DNA of 64,000 nt from Rhexocercosporidium sp. MPI-PUGE-AT-0058 (GCA_020746875.1 JAGTJL010000016.1:434001-498000), one strand, 5' to 3'; shown: positions 1-11,510, counted from the first letter of the stretch. Program-made: numbers and translations. Notes: generated by a model not told the origin, from the letters alone.

Positions 1-348
1 GAGCATGCGCAAAGGGGAGGGATGGCTAAAGCCTTTGACACTTCACTGCGCATCATCGCCCGACTTGTGAGGCATATAGATGCTGTGTGGACGCCCGATC
101 AAGAAGGTAAAAGCTCTGTCGGGCGCGGTCAAGCCATCCAGACGTCTTCCCAAAGGACTTAAAGAGAAAACAGATTCCCACTTGGTCTGGCTTCTGAATC
201 AACATCATCAAAGTATTTACCACACTTGACTTATTGCGATTCACGATTATCTCTTCATCTCAGAATCTTGATATCTCACAACATCGGGATTTCAGGAGCC
301 TCACTCTATACTCATTCTACTTAAACGTCTCCATCTCAGGGTTTAGAC
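1..348. other. Intergenic sequence upstream of the first small gene
   Basis: No convincing coding potential on either strand. The last 80 bases before the ATG at 349 are pyrimidine-rich on the plus strand, as is usual for fungal promoters and 5' UTRs. No clear TATA box or other motif was recognised. Confidence 0.4.
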
Positions 349-599
349 ATGTCCGATAGAAGTACTACAAGCTACGACGGCCCTGGCGAGGCAGTATGCC
401 CCCCTGTCTGACCTATGGTCAAATACTAACACGTTGGCAGTTTGTCAGCATGGACCCAGCCCTGACTAGAGTTCAAGAATCCGCTTCAGCTAGCGTTCAA
501 AAACCAGAGCCGACAGCGTCGAAGGGAACCACGACGAAAGAGAATACGGAGAAGGCTACAAACCAACAATTCAACAAGGATGGGAGTGTGAAGAAGTAG
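349..599 (+). CDS. Small hypothetical protein, 67 aa, two exons
   Basis: Not recognised. Exon 1 is 349-393 (starting MSDRSTTSYDGPGEA) and exon 2 is 441-599. The 47-bp intron at 394-440 starts GTATGC, has a perfect TACTAAC branch site at 424-430 and ends GGCAG. The splice keeps the frame and replaces an in-frame dead end, which is the main reason for this model. The product is hydrophilic and low in complexity: Ser/Thr/Lys/Glu-rich with a basic C-terminus ending KKDGSVKK-like (DGSVKK), no membrane segment, no signal peptide and no Cys. It looks like the small, probably disordered proteins common in leotiomycete genomes. No function is proposed. An alternative is a single-exon start at 396, but that would read the intron as coding. 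Confidence 0.55.
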
Positions 600-828
600 A
601 TGGAAAAATGTGTCATGATATGAGTGTATTCTAGAGAATGACCACTTTATGGGTCCATGAGACCGGATATATAGTTGAAATGAAGGGACTATCAATCCCT
701 GCGTTCATTTTTCATGCCTCTCAATAACTTTTAAGCGCCGCAGCCACATCGACACTTAGTTAATTAAAAACAGTAATTGACAGCATACAAGTCTTGTTCC
801 ACATGCCTAGTCACAAGCCCATGAACCA

Positions 829-1602
829 TTGAACAGTTCTGTTTCGTGCTTTCAACATACCTGGATCTGTGATCTCAATGGGGGGGTGATTCAAGTTGCG
901 GTTGAAGTGACAGAGTCCTGTACCCCGCCGACCCTCTCTCCTCACGAGCTCCCCCGCGCCGCTTCGTCATTACTTGGGACTCTTGACATTGATGGTCAGA
1001 TAAACGGCAAGTTGCAAGAGACTGTCTACACAGTCTCCATTTTCGAACGACATATCGCTCAAATAGCTTCAAACAAGACCTTAACAATCTTCCTCATGTT
1101 GCTAATATCCACTATTGTATCAGCGTTCAACAGGACAATATCTGCTCTCAGCCCATTTTTGATCGATCCTCGGCTTCGGCGAAATTATCTGATCACTCCA
1201 TGGACAGAAAAAGCGATTACACGACTAGAGGAAGTGTTTCCGGATGATGATCACCAAAACAGAACTGAGTGGAGGACGTATTTGCCACATGTATATTCTG
1301 CGCTAATATCTGATGAAATCGGCAAAGATGAGGACGCCCGAATTGCTCTGTCACAGAGATTTGGCCAATGTCTACTCAACGATGGACGATATAATGAAGC
1401 TGAGGCTTCGTTTCTAGAAGTAATGGAGACGAGAAAGAGGGTGTTAGGTGCGGAGCATCCTTCCACGCTGACCAGCATAGTCAACTTGGCTTCGACCTAC
1501 CGGAATCAAGGGCGCCGGAAGGAGGCCGAAGACTTGGAGGTGCAAGTGATAGAGACGTTTAAGAGGGTGTTAGGTGCGGAGCATCCACATGCTACATCCT
1601 AG
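829..1602 (+). pseudogene. 3' remnant of an NB-ARC/TPR (NLR-like) gene
   Basis: The frame is open for 257 codons but has no convincing start; the first codon is TTG and the first ~90 residues resemble nothing. From about 1200 on it matches the linker and first tetratricopeptide units of fungal NB-ARC-TPR proteins: WTEKAITRLEEVFPDDDHQN, then YLPHVYSAL, then two kinesin-light-chain-type TPR units with the signature ETRKRVLGAEHPSTL and NLASTYRNQGRRKEAE. The second unit ends abruptly at GAEHP followed by a stop, where intact family members run on for several more units. The nucleotide-binding part is missing. It is directly abutted by an unrelated amidohydrolase fragment in the same frame, so this is a truncated, fused relic and not a functional NLR. 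Base composition is normal and there is no RIP signature here. Confidence 0.6.
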
Positions 1603-2073
1603 ACACAGTATGCTCAAGCAGCAAGAACTGGCCTTGACATCGTAACCCACTCACCAATTGACAGAGCTCTTGATTACGCGGTGATCAACAATATCACTTC
1701 CAGCGATATGAAAGTGCTGCTGACGCTGCTTATGATGCAGGTTCGTTTCAACACTCGGCGATATTCCCGATGTTAATTACTGATGATTTAACAGTCGGCC
1801 ATCAACAACTCAGGGGCACTATTCTCCATGTACAACAACGTAGCAAGCAGCACGAAATCTCTACTCGACGCAAGTATTCCAATAGCCGCAGGGACTGACA
1901 ATAACGACAACATCTACGTACCAGCCAACCCACCATTCGGCTCATCTCTGCACAAAGAACTCGCAATCATGGTAGCAGTTGGATTTACTCCCAGCCAAGC
2001 CTTACAAGCTGCCACATCAGCGAAGGATGCTTCATTTTATTGGAAAACTTACATAATACAGACTGGATTCTAG
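1603..2073 (+). pseudogene. C-terminal fragment of an amidohydrolase
   Basis: Begins right after the TPR fragment's stop codon. The first exon reads QAARTGLDIVTHSPIDRALD. An intron is predicted at 1741-1794 (GTTCGT...TTAACAG), and the second exon reads SLLDASIPIAAGTDNNDNIY, then PPFGSSLHKELAIMVAVGFT and PSQALQAATSAKDASFY. These are the hallmarks of the imidazolonepropionase-like branch of the amidohydrolase superfamily: the HSP turn, the GTD metal-binding Asp, and the LHxEL and EALxAAT helices near the C-terminus. The whole N-terminal half, including the HxH metal site, is absent, and the usual C-terminal ADLVLL strand is lost after 2073. It is therefore a double-ended fragment. Its junction with the TPR fragment suggests an old deletion or rearrangement. 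Confidence 0.6.
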
Positions 2074-2886
2074 GACAAGTTGTTCACTGTTGTTGAGATG
2101 CCGGCTTCTTCAAAGTGGAATTGAAAAAGAGGACGAGAATATGCTTCACAGGATACTTTTTGCTCTTGCTCGGAGGATGCTGGGAAGCGGAATTTACCAG
2201 CAGATCCGACATACCAAGCCACAAACGTCGCAACCACAGATTTTATTACAATTTTAACGATATTACTGTAACCACACCCACCGCTGACCAGGACCCTTAA
2301 TCACTTGATTAGAGGAGGTATTATCCTTTGTGGCGACGTCGTGCACTAGGGCACGCTTCAGCCGCCACGAGAGTACTAATAACATTTTAGCACTATAGTA
2401 GAGCCTAGATATTTATAATTAATCGATTTATGCGTTAAAAACATGGTAAAAACTTAATGGTAGTGTTGTATATGAAGAGGGCTTCTTATAGTATAAAACG
2501 AGGCTCTCTATAAATTCAAGGGGCGGCGACGACGCGATGACTTTTTTTGTCGGAATTGATAATTTAAGATTGTCGGGAGAGGTATACAGTGCAACTGAAA
2601 TGAAAATAAATAGAAATTTTAGGATGTTCATAGATTTTACATCGCTTGAACTCGAAGTCCCTAAGATTTGTCTTGTTACAGAGGGCGTCTCGGCACGCAG
2701 AGAGAGACGTTACTCCCAGCTAACCCTCCATCTGAATACTACCACTTAATCCAGCTGTCCTTTAATCTCTCGTTGCCTCTTTAGTAAGCAAACATAAAAT
2801 CCCAAGATTCACAAGAACCTCTTTCACAACCCACACTAAACTTTCACAATGTCATCTAATTAGTCACCAGAAAAGAAAGATCCGTA
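2074..2886. other. Gene-free flank left of the transposon complex
   Basis: Several short open frames occur but none has recognisable protein character. AT content rises from about 2380. Nothing recognisable lies between here and the TA dinucleotide at 2885-2886 that precedes the outermost transposon terminus. Confidence 0.4.
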
Positions 2887-3340
2887 ACGTCTATCCCTGC
2901 GTGCCGGAAAACCCTCCGTGCCGGAAAATTATGCCGGTACTTTGGCTTTAAGCATTAATAAATCTGTGTACAACATAACATCCCTTATGATTTTTTGTCT
3001 ATTGCATTGCGTGGCTATTTCTAAAGTTCTTAGATGCCATCGATTGAGAAAAATTATATTCGCGTCGTCGTCTTACGGTTGATTTGTAATAAATCTTTTT
3101 TCATATCATAATAGACTTCCTCTATTATAACTATACCATTAAGTTTATATTACTTTTAAAAGTCGTTGAAAGATCTCCCTCAAGTTTTTTAACTATTTGA
3201 TTATGTGGGAGATCGTTAACATCCTTATCGCGGCTGTGGCGCACAGAATAATCATGCAAGGTCGCCACACGGGTCGGTACCTCGGATCAAAGCGAGTAGC
3301 GATGTCTAGTAGAGATAGCCCCGCAAATCCACAGCCGCTC
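2887..3340 (+). repeat. Left long TIR of the outermost element
   Basis: The terminal ~80 bases are close to perfect: two direct copies of a GTGCCGGAAAA box, then a GGTACTTTGGCTTTAAGCAT segment that also occurs in the left end at 47289. Further in, the match to the right arm is diverged and AT-shifted but colinear, with exact blocks such as GGTACCTCGG at 3276-3285. Confidence 0.65.
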
Positions 3341-3517
3341 TGAAGGAATTGGTCACGTGATATATAGCACCTAAACGTGATTCTATGCATAGCCACATGT
3401 CAGCTGCCGCTCTGCGATCTGCATCTCGAGCCACGTTTCATTGTTCTTGTTCAATCCTTACGCAATAAGGTAGTACCCCATGAGCGACCGCGCCAGTAAA
3501 GCCTTTCAGAGGCGTCC

Positions 3518-3597
3518 TTGCTACAGTCACTTACGATATCGGCTTCCCCTACAAATTCGCTACTGTAGCAGACTCTCAACCCCACCTACCGGAAGAG
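3518..3597 (+). repeat. Dispersed ~80-bp repeat, copy 1
   Basis: Core CTACAGTCACTTACGATATC followed by GGCTTCCCCT. Two further copies lie at 5708-5785 (minus) and 52109-52185 (plus). Function unknown; it is noncoding in all three places. Confidence 0.45.
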
Positions 3598-3949
3598 GCC
3601 TAGCGCAGTGCCATGTGACTAGTATGCGGCAGGCAGACCACGATACCTTCCTTGGAGCTAAGAGGGAGAGGGCCATATGGGCATAAATACAAGGTCGCTA
3701 CTACTTAATAGGCTAGTCCTAATTAGGCAAGTCGTGTCTGCTTCCTGCACGTGAAACGACATGTGTTGGTGAAGCAACATTAGCCAATGAAGATGGTATC
3801 GGAGTTGACTCACGCCCTCTGAGCTAATTACATGTTTCATTCGGGAACTAACCCCATACTTATACATATATTACCTCCTTCACTAGAATGTTTTTAATGT
3901 TGATCGAATCAATTCCGGGATCAATACATATTTCAGCAACCATCTCAAC

Positions 3950-4834
3950 ATGACACCACCTCCTCCAGACGCCATTCAAGCTTTCGGCCTCCAGGGTAAA
4001 CCTCAACCTATCTCCGGCGGCAGAGGTCTCTGCTATATAGTTGGCCAAACCGTATTCAAACCTTCCGATGACGACTTGCTCGCACAATGGGCGGCTGAAC
4101 TAGCAACCAAGCTATTATCACCCCTACCAACTGCATACCGTCTCGCTGTTCCTCTTTCCATAGTCGATGAACCTGGAAAATTCCTCTTCAAGGGCTGGAC
4201 GGCGAGTTCGTTCGTTGAGGGGAAACCGGGAATAAATGGGCACTTTGAGGATATCTTCCAAACGAGTCGCGCGTTCCACGCCGACTTGCGTGAACTCTTT
4301 GAAGGAAAACCAAAACCGGCTATGGTCGGCAAACACTTGAACAGATGGAATGAAGCTGATCGCGTGGTCTGGGGCGAGAAGAGACTTGAGGAAGTCGAAA
4401 ACGTCAACGAGGAGATTTTGACACACTTTCAACCACTCTTAGACAAGCTGGCGAAAAAGATGAAACCATTAGCGAGCGATTGCACGCCATACCAGCTTAT
4501 CCACGGCGACTTAATGGGGAATATTTTATTCGAGGAGAGTGAGGATATGCCTCCTGCGATCATCGATCTTACTTTTTACTGGAGACCACTTGAATATGCT
4601 AATGCTATCGTCGCTGCAGATGGGTTGGCGTGGATTGGGCAGGGCGCAGATTTAGTACGGCTATATGTGACGGATACGCAGGCTGAGCTGAGGATACAGT
4701 TGCTTTTAAGGGCATTGTATTGGCGGGCTCTTACTTTTGCTATTGATACCGATCTGCGGTGGGTGATGGAGAATTTGCCAAAGGCGGATTATGAGGGGGC
4801 GGTGGAGATTGTTTGTTGTTTTGTGGAGGGATAA
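3950..4834 (+). CDS. Aminoglycoside phosphotransferase-like kinase (resembles the TIGR02569 family)
   Basis: Intact single-exon ORF of 294 codons starting at MTPPPPDAIQAFGLQGKP; the in-frame ATG at 3950 follows a short A-rich leader. The catalytic loop HGDLMGN (residues ~185-191) and the downstream metal-binding Asp in AIIDLTFYWRP (~207) are present, as in APH/choline-kinase-fold enzymes. The arrangement of the N-terminal AFGL and GGRG segments, the WTASSFVEG stretch, the VVWGEKR block and a C-terminal LLLRALYWR helix resembles the TIGR02569 proteins best known from actinobacteria. The substrate is unknown for that family. Lack of introns and the bacterial-like pattern suggest old transfer from bacteria, but that is inference. 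It lies inside the outermost TIR element, ends 28 bases before an orphan copy of the same terminus, and shows no RIP stops although both flanks are AT-shifted. Confidence 0.75.
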   Translation: MTPPPPDAIQAFGLQGKPQPISGGRGLCYIVGQTVFKPSDDDLLAQWAAELATKLLSPLPTAYRLAVPLSIVDEPGKFLFKGWTASSFVEGKPGINGHFEDIFQTSRAFHADLRELFEGKPKPAMVGKHLNRWNEADRVVWGEKRLEEVENVNEEILTHFQPLLDKLAKKMKPLASDCTPYQLIHGDLMGNILFEESEDMPPAIIDLTFYWRPLEYANAIVAADGLAWIGQGADLVRLYVTDTQAELRIQLLLRALYWRALTFAIDTDLRWVMENLPKADYEGAVEIVCCFVEG

Positions 4835-4862
4835 AAGGGGTGAAAGGCGTGCATTATAGTTT

Positions 4863-4886
4863 TTTTCGGCACGTAGGGATGGACAT
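4863..4886 (-). repeat. Orphan right terminus of the same TIR family
   Basis: Reading TTCGGCACGTAGGGATGGAC then AT, followed by TA, this matches the outermost ~24 bases of the element ends at 55922 and 56021, but the second GTGCCG box and the subterminal region are missing. It is probably a degraded fragment of another insertion. It could alternatively be the right end of a 2.0-kb element starting at 2887, but it lacks the long subterminal match. Confidence 0.5.
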
Positions 4887-7100
4887 TAAATGGATAATTT
4901 ACTAGTTAGTTTTATTTATATACGTGAGAGGTGCCATGCTAAAGCAAAACGCGAATCTTTCCCTCCTCTCCACTTGATCTGCCAAAAACTACCCGTATCT
5001 CCCTTCTTCTCACCATCTCGTAGAACTATTACCCTTCTTTGCTATGCACTATACAGCCCCTATCCATATCTATACCCATATCCTTCTCTGCCACCTAACT
5101 GCGTGTCTTAGTAGAGCCCCGTGTATCGTCGAGATAAAATCCATCATCTCTCCTCCCTCTCCGTGCCGATTGCCTGTTAAGCGTCCTCAATAAAGAGTAT
5201 ACGCATGATGTATGCTTTCAAAAAGTGCCTGCCATCCCAGTTCTCCGTAGGTATAGAAGTGGAGTCGATTTGGGCTAAAAAAGGCGTCAAAAGTAGTGAC
5301 GAAAATTGTTCGCGCTAGCACTCCAAAGGAGTCTCGAGGATAAGGAGCTTCAGCAGCGGGAGCTGGGTAATGGTGATTCCGTGTGCTCGTCTGTGTAAGT
5401 TCTCGAGATAGCGGCCTTGTCGTAAGATGATGGCTGCTTTGTTTCGTGATGTGGGAGTGGTTGAAGTCCACCGCGGTCGCAATGCTCCCTCCCCCAGTGT
5501 CAACTCTTCCTCCTCTATCGCGACTCCATCAAATGACTTATTATAGGCTCTGGGATCTTATTTACCGAAGTCTCAATCCTCAGGATGTATAGCATCCACA
5601 GGTTCGTAGAGGGCACCACGTACAGGTGTTGAGTCTTCGCAGGAGCGCGTGTGGGTATAGTATGTGGTGCCTCGCCTCTTCTAGTAAGTTAAGGTGCTTG
5701 TTGGTATCCCTGTCTAGCGAGCGGGGCTGAAACTTTCGCAGTGGTTTAAGGGGAAGCCGATTTTGTTAACGACTGTAGGAGAGCCTCGAACGTAATATAA
5801 TATAATCCACACTATAAAATAATATTATCAAATAGCTTAATCGAAATAAATTATTATGATAATAAGAATAAGATATATAAATTAAGTTAGTGCAATTGAT
5901 ATGCCATTTATCGGGGAATAGCTAATTATTTAACGCAACGCTATCCCATGAACAGCCAGAAGCCACTTTTAGCGTCGTTTGACACTCGCTTAGAGGAGAT
6001 ACCCTTTAAGAAGTAACACAACTACTTTCCCAAGGTAAGGGTTGCTTAATATCAAGAAGTAAAATGTATATTTCGAACCAGCTGTACTCGGGCATGTAAT
6101 TTATTTTCGTTAATCCTAAGTATTGCGTTTGATGCACCCCCTCGACATTCTCGCGCAAAAAGTGGCAAGCGATGGCGGTCCATGGGATATGCCGCTACTA
6201 TGTGCGCCCCGAATTGAAGACCTGTTGACTCTCTTTAGCAGCTTCCACTCGAGATTCAGTACATAATGCCGCATCCTGCAAGAATCCCTCGAGTATAGTA
6301 ATTTCTTTCATAAGGGAAAGTTCAATAACTATAATTGTATTATTTAGTATTAAACCTTTACCTCTGTATTGTTCCTCTGTAACCCAGTTAATTTATTCAC
6401 CCGCTAGACACGATTCATATTCCTCGTCCTCTCTCTTAACTTATTTACATTAAATGCGACAATATTTTAAAATCTTATTTATAAAGCTGACTCCTATATA
6501 AATCTCCTGTTTATAATCGAAATAGTATTTAATCCAAGCTCGTACAGCTTGTCCCTCTTGTCCCTTAAATTTTGCACGTAGCCATTTAATAAGGTCTTTA
6601 ATCTTAATAATTATATGTCAGTTAGTAGTATAAGAAATAGAACTTATAAACGTATAGCTTACACGTCTTTAAAAGTGCTGAGATTAGTACTTTGAACATC
6701 AGCCTCAAAGCTACTTAATTTGACGGCAATGAGATAAGAAGGGGATTCCATAGTTGTAAAAGTGGTTAAAACGAGTCGAGAGGTGCCTAGTTTCCTGCTG
6801 AGTGATAAATGATGGGCCCGGATTTTTATTACAACCTAAGATTTTGGAGTCCGCAGTAAGGGGTGGTGTCGGAGGATCGTTAACGATGCTTCCTAGAGGT
6901 ATAGTTTAGTTGGTTAATTTTAGTAGCGATATGGGCGAGGTAGTGAGGAAGTCTAAGGTGGTGAGATATATTTGAATTCACGAGAGAAGGGACGAAATAA
7001 TCCGTGCTATTGTACTAGAAAATCATAGTTCCGGCCGTCTTTCATTTAAAGTGGCGTTAGCTACTGTGGCCTTATTGTCTAAGGCTTTCACGGGTATTGT
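4887..7100. other. Gene-free interior of the outermost element
   Basis: No recognisable protein. Composition is ordinary to ~5790 and then AT-rich with few CpA/TpG, consistent with RIP. It contains one copy of the dispersed repeat (5708-5785). The two overlapping minus-strand frames at 5187-5503 have no domain character and were not accepted as genes. It may hold remains of further passenger sequence too decayed to name. Confidence 0.4.
5708..5785 (-). repeat. Dispersed ~80-bp repeat, copy 2
   Basis: Read on the minus strand: CTACAGTCGTTAACAAAATC, then GGCTTCCCC. It is closer to the copy at 52109 than to the copy at 3518. Confidence 0.45.
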
Positions 7101-7183
7101 ATATCGCCGAGCCCGTGCGGGGCTGCTCAAGCCCCTTGCTCGTTTCAGCCCGAGGTACCAAGCAATGTGGCGATCATAAATTA

Positions 7184-7232
7184 ACGTCTCACCCCTGCTT
7201 TTGGCCCACCCCTACATTTGGCCCACCTCGCT
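7184..7232 (+). repeat. Fot1 left TIR (49 bp)
   Basis: Contains two direct copies of TTTGGCCCACC spaced about 18 bases apart, the double-box layout expected for a transposase with a two-part CENP-B-type DNA-binding domain. Confidence 0.8.
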
Positions 7233-7385
7233 TAATTCACCGCTTTTCATACCTACCAACTTAAATACTTAATTACTTTTTTATTCTTTAATCGATTCTT
7301 TTCAAATTTAGGATTCGCATTGTTTTCATTATAAATCTTAAGTATACTAAGTACGACGTTATATATACTATTAAAGAGATTACAA

Positions 7386-8679
7386 ATGGCAAGTCTTTAC
7401 GAAAGGCATATTTAGAGTGAGGTATTCCAAGGTCTACATTCCGCTATCGCAATAAGACGACTCAACCACGTAAAGAGGCCTTTAATTACTTGTAAAGGCT
7501 ACCTACAGTAATAAAAAATCAATTAACTAATTAGATTTTGACTTAAGAGTCTCTTAGCTATAGAGTTATGCATACACAGATTAAGGTGTTTAAAGAGAGA
7601 CTTTTAGCGCTTCAAGGAAACTACTTACTATTAAGAAACACTAGATAACACGGTTTTTAACACGTAATCCTATTTTAAGACTAAAAAGCAAATCTACGTT
7701 AATTTTATACGTATTAATGTCGCTTGTTTCGAAGTTATTAAGCTATAGTTTCAAAAATTAAAGATTCCGACTATTAAGGCTATTCTAGCTTGTCAACAAT
7801 AGAATATGGACGAGACTAGTATTATAAAAGGCTATAGTCTTAACGGATATATTATGGGGAGCGTTAAGAGCCGCAAGATTTAAGGAAAACAACTAGGTTC
7901 ACGTGCTTAAATAATAATCATTAAGTGTATCTCTACTACGGGGGTCTCTATACAACCTCTTATAATTTACAAGGGAAAATTAATACAGCAGCAGCGGTTT
8001 CCGTCTTAAATAAACGTATTTAATAACTGGCACTTCGCTGTAACCGACAATAAGTGGACGACCGACGATACGGCTCTTAAATAACTAGTGAAGGTATTTA
8101 TTCCTTAAACGGATCCACGTAATCATTTAGCAAGACTTGTCATTTTAAACGGCCACGGGAGCCATAAGACTACGGAATTCCTTTAGAAGTACCTTAAACA
8201 TAATATATACCTTTTATTCTTATCCGCATATACGTCACACGTCTTATAATCCTTAGATTTAACAGTTTTCTCTATTTTAAAGCGTGCTTACCGGAAAGAA
8301 CTGCAAAAGTTAAATTCTTTAATTGACTCTATTTTAATTAGCAAACGCAACTTCCTTATTTATTACCAAAAGGCCCGTCAAGAGAGCATTACTCCTTTTA
8401 ATATTAAGATAAGGTAAAGAATTACGGGATTATAACTAATATCTATAGCCAAGCTTTTAATAAGCCCTTTATTACTGGAAAATAATAATAACTCGACAAA
8501 TACATTTCTTTCAAAACCTTAAAAGCCGCTAATACTACTTCCGGAAGTATTTAATACTTTAATTAAGGTTCAAACTCTAAGGGCCAAGAAAGATTTATAC
8601 GTATAAATTCATACTTTAGCTAGCGGATTATATAATCAAACTTTTAACGTAACGTTTACTTTTTAAAAAGGTTATAATA
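7386..8679 (+). pseudogene. Fot1/pogo DDE transposase, 5' part
   Basis: The likely start is the ATG at 7386. The translation carries the marks of the fungal Fot1 transposase: NMDET (first catalytic Asp, ~7810), then IIIKCISTTGVSIQPLII with KGK, NNWHFAVTDNKWTTDDTAL, LVILNGHGSHKTTEF, YLLFLSAYTSHVL, SLDLTVF and LKRAYRKEL. Many Gln and Trp codons are TAA/TAG. The second catalytic Asp of the usual LDGHGSH has become Asn (about 8148-8150), a G-to-A change of the RIP type, so the enzyme is dead twice over. The frame is cut at 8679 by the Gypsy LTR. Confidence 0.8.
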
Positions 8680-8956
8680 TAGTGGGGTTGACCTTAGAGG
8701 CCCATTTATCACGTAATTAAGTTACATTTTATTATATTTAAGATAGCCTTTAAGGTAATATTCTTTAATAATAATAACGATTTTTATTATTATAACTTTT
8801 CCTTTTTATTTAAACTATACCTTTCCTCTCCTTTAATAAATTATATACTCTAAATATATAATATCTTAAGTACTCGTTAAATAAATATTTCCTACAGTTA
8901 TCTTTTAATACTTATTTTATTATTCTTTTATTATATATTTAATATTTTCCCTTTTA
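8680..8956 (+). repeat. 5' LTR of Gypsy copy 2
   Basis: 277 bp, beginning TAGTGGGGTTGACC (ancestrally TG) and ending CCCTTTTA (ancestrally CA). Same length as the other three LTRs of this family in the window. Confidence 0.85.
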
Positions 8957-10489
8957 TATATTTTAATAATCGACGTAAAAAGTAAGTAAAAAAACTAAAG
9001 TAAGATACGTAAAAAAGCCTAAAGGCCTCTTATACTAACTATAAAGACCGAAACTAATAAGTGCTCGAACTAATATAAACTTATTTACTTAAAAATCTTT
9101 TAACTTTTAAAGTAGAATTAAATACGGCACCTCGACAGTCTTTTATAATATAATAAAAAGCACAGAAAGTCTAAAAGGAAATTATTTACTTTTAATATAA
9201 GAATACTTAAATTATTAAAAAAGCTAATTTTAATACGTAAAGCATCGATGCTAAGAAGGTTAGACCGAAAATAGCCGGATTACGTTATTAAAAACGCCTT
9301 AATTAATATTAAAATATATTTAATACTTTAGAAAACAAGAAGTGGACTATTTAAAATAAATTCGGCAAATTTTAACGCCGACCGCACTTTTAATAGGCAT
9401 ATTTATTACTCTTTTCTTCTTCTTTTCCGCTAGTAGCCTATTTTAAGTTAACGAAATAGAACTTAATAAAAAAGTATATAAGGTTTTACTTTATGTCTTT
9501 TTAATTAATTTCGGTCTTAAGTTATTTTACGCCGAGATTAATTTTAATAATAGTAAAGCATTAGTATTTAACGAGATTTATTTATTTTACTTAAGTTTAT
9601 ACGTTCGTTTATTATAAGGACAGAAGGCCTAGACTTCGGCGTCTTTTAAGCTTTATTACCTCGGGAGGAGCCTAAAGCTATAAGCTCTTTAACTTAATAT
9701 TTTATTTATATATTTCCTTTATTTTCTCGAGCTTATATATTCTTCTTTTTTTAATATAATATATTATATTTTTTACTTTTTTATTAATAATATTAAGCGT
9801 ATTTATTTTTTAATAAATTATTAATTTTATTAAGAAAAATTAATTATATTTAAAAATAATATTAAAAATAACGCCTTTAGCGGTAACTTAAAGGATAAAG
9901 AGCTTAAACGACTTATTAATAACTTCTTTATAACTCGAGGAAGCTTTACGACCCCGATTATAGATTACTCTATTATTAAGACTAGCTTTATAGGCTTTAT
10001 AAACTCTTTTACCTTTATGCTTATTAAACCTTTAATAAAGCCTAACATTACTAGAATTATTAACTTTATTTTATTATAATTATTAGGAATACTTATAAAT
10101 AATACTCCGATTATAAGAGAAAGAAAAAAGAAAAATAAAGGTAGCAATAATAACTTATAATAAAATATATTTAATTATAATTAAGATAATAGCTATTTAA
10201 AAAGCTCCGGTGTAAGAGCTTAAGCCGCCTCTTAAGCTTTACCGGCTTATATAATACTCACTTAATTTATATACTTTTAAGTTATATTATATTTACTTTT
10301 AAAATAAAAGGGACTTAACCTCGCTAATATAAGCTATATAGCACCGCTTTAGGCTTAAGCCACTTTTGCTTAAGCTTTTTAATTAACACGACTTACGTTA
10401 AGATAATATAAACTTATTAAAACCTTTATATTATATAAAGTAAACGAGGCTTTAAATAATTATTATTACGAAATTACTTTTAATAATAT

Positions 10490-11510
10490 AACGTTTTAAT
10501 AGCTTATATCTTAAGCTGCACGACTTATTACGGACTTTATTAAAAGACTTTCTTATTTTATAATAACTTAAGTTATATCGACTTTAAATACTTTTAATTA
10601 CTTATACTTTAACGGGAATAATATTATTAAGTTCTTTAAGACTTTAAAATAGCTTTTTACGACTCGAGGTATTATAAATAACGCCGAAAAAAAATAATAT
10701 ATTATAAACTATTATACTCTCGAAGTAGGCTAAAATATTAAATGGCTCCTCGACTTCTTTAATAATATTTATTAAGAATTAATTAAAGAAATTATAAAAG
10801 AATATTAAACGTTTAACTTTAAGTAATATTATTATACTTTTTAAAACTTAAAAAAGATATTTAATAACTTTAAATATATTATAAAAAATACTTTTAAATC
10901 TTAATTTCGACAGTTTTTTTAAGCTTTTAAAAAAGTTAATCGAGTTTATATATAAAAGAAAATTATTATAAAATAATAAATAATTATAAAGTTTTTAGCG
11001 GCTTTACTTAAATACTTAAAGCGGAAGATTAGAACTTTTATAAAAAATAATAATACTTTTAATATAAAAAATATATAATTTTTTAATAAAATATACGTAA
11101 AAATAAAAAGCTTACTTTAAGTCGAGCGGGAAATTGATATTTTAATTAAAGAAAAAGTATTATTTATACGAATTACTTAAGCCGACCGTCTTCGACTTAA
11201 GTCGAGTAATAGCAAAATTCTTTTTTTAGCGGTATAATTTAAAGGGCTTAACTTTATAACTCGCCCCAAGCTTATAAAATATAAGAATAATTCTTTAGCT
11301 CGAGAGATTAACGACGTCTTTAAGAAGAATTCAGTGCTTTATCTTAAATTAAATTAAGAAAGGTATATTTAAGAAGAAGTTATTCTTATTATTAAGAAGC
11401 TGACTTACGATATTAATTAAGTTATAAAACGAAATATTAATACAATTATAAAAGAATTAAATAACTTGCGCATTTTATACGTTATTATAAAGAAAAAAAA
11501 AATCTAGAGT
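10490..11510 (+). pseudogene. Gag-like region of Gypsy copy 2
   Basis: With RIP stops ignored, the plus strand reads a capsid-like stretch including YFNGNNIIKFFKTL, LFTTRGIINNAEKK and YTLEVG, comparable to the FxGxNxxxFL and GxxxxxxLxxYxxxE patterns of fungal Gypsy Gag. The frame is full of TAA/TAG. About 1.6 kb of further unassigned internal sequence follows before the point where copy 1 has inserted. Confidence 0.45.

Noticed and set aside
5187..5503. Two overlapping minus-strand ORFs
   Set aside because: No start context, no domain and no codon pattern to prefer either; probably chance in the transposon interior.
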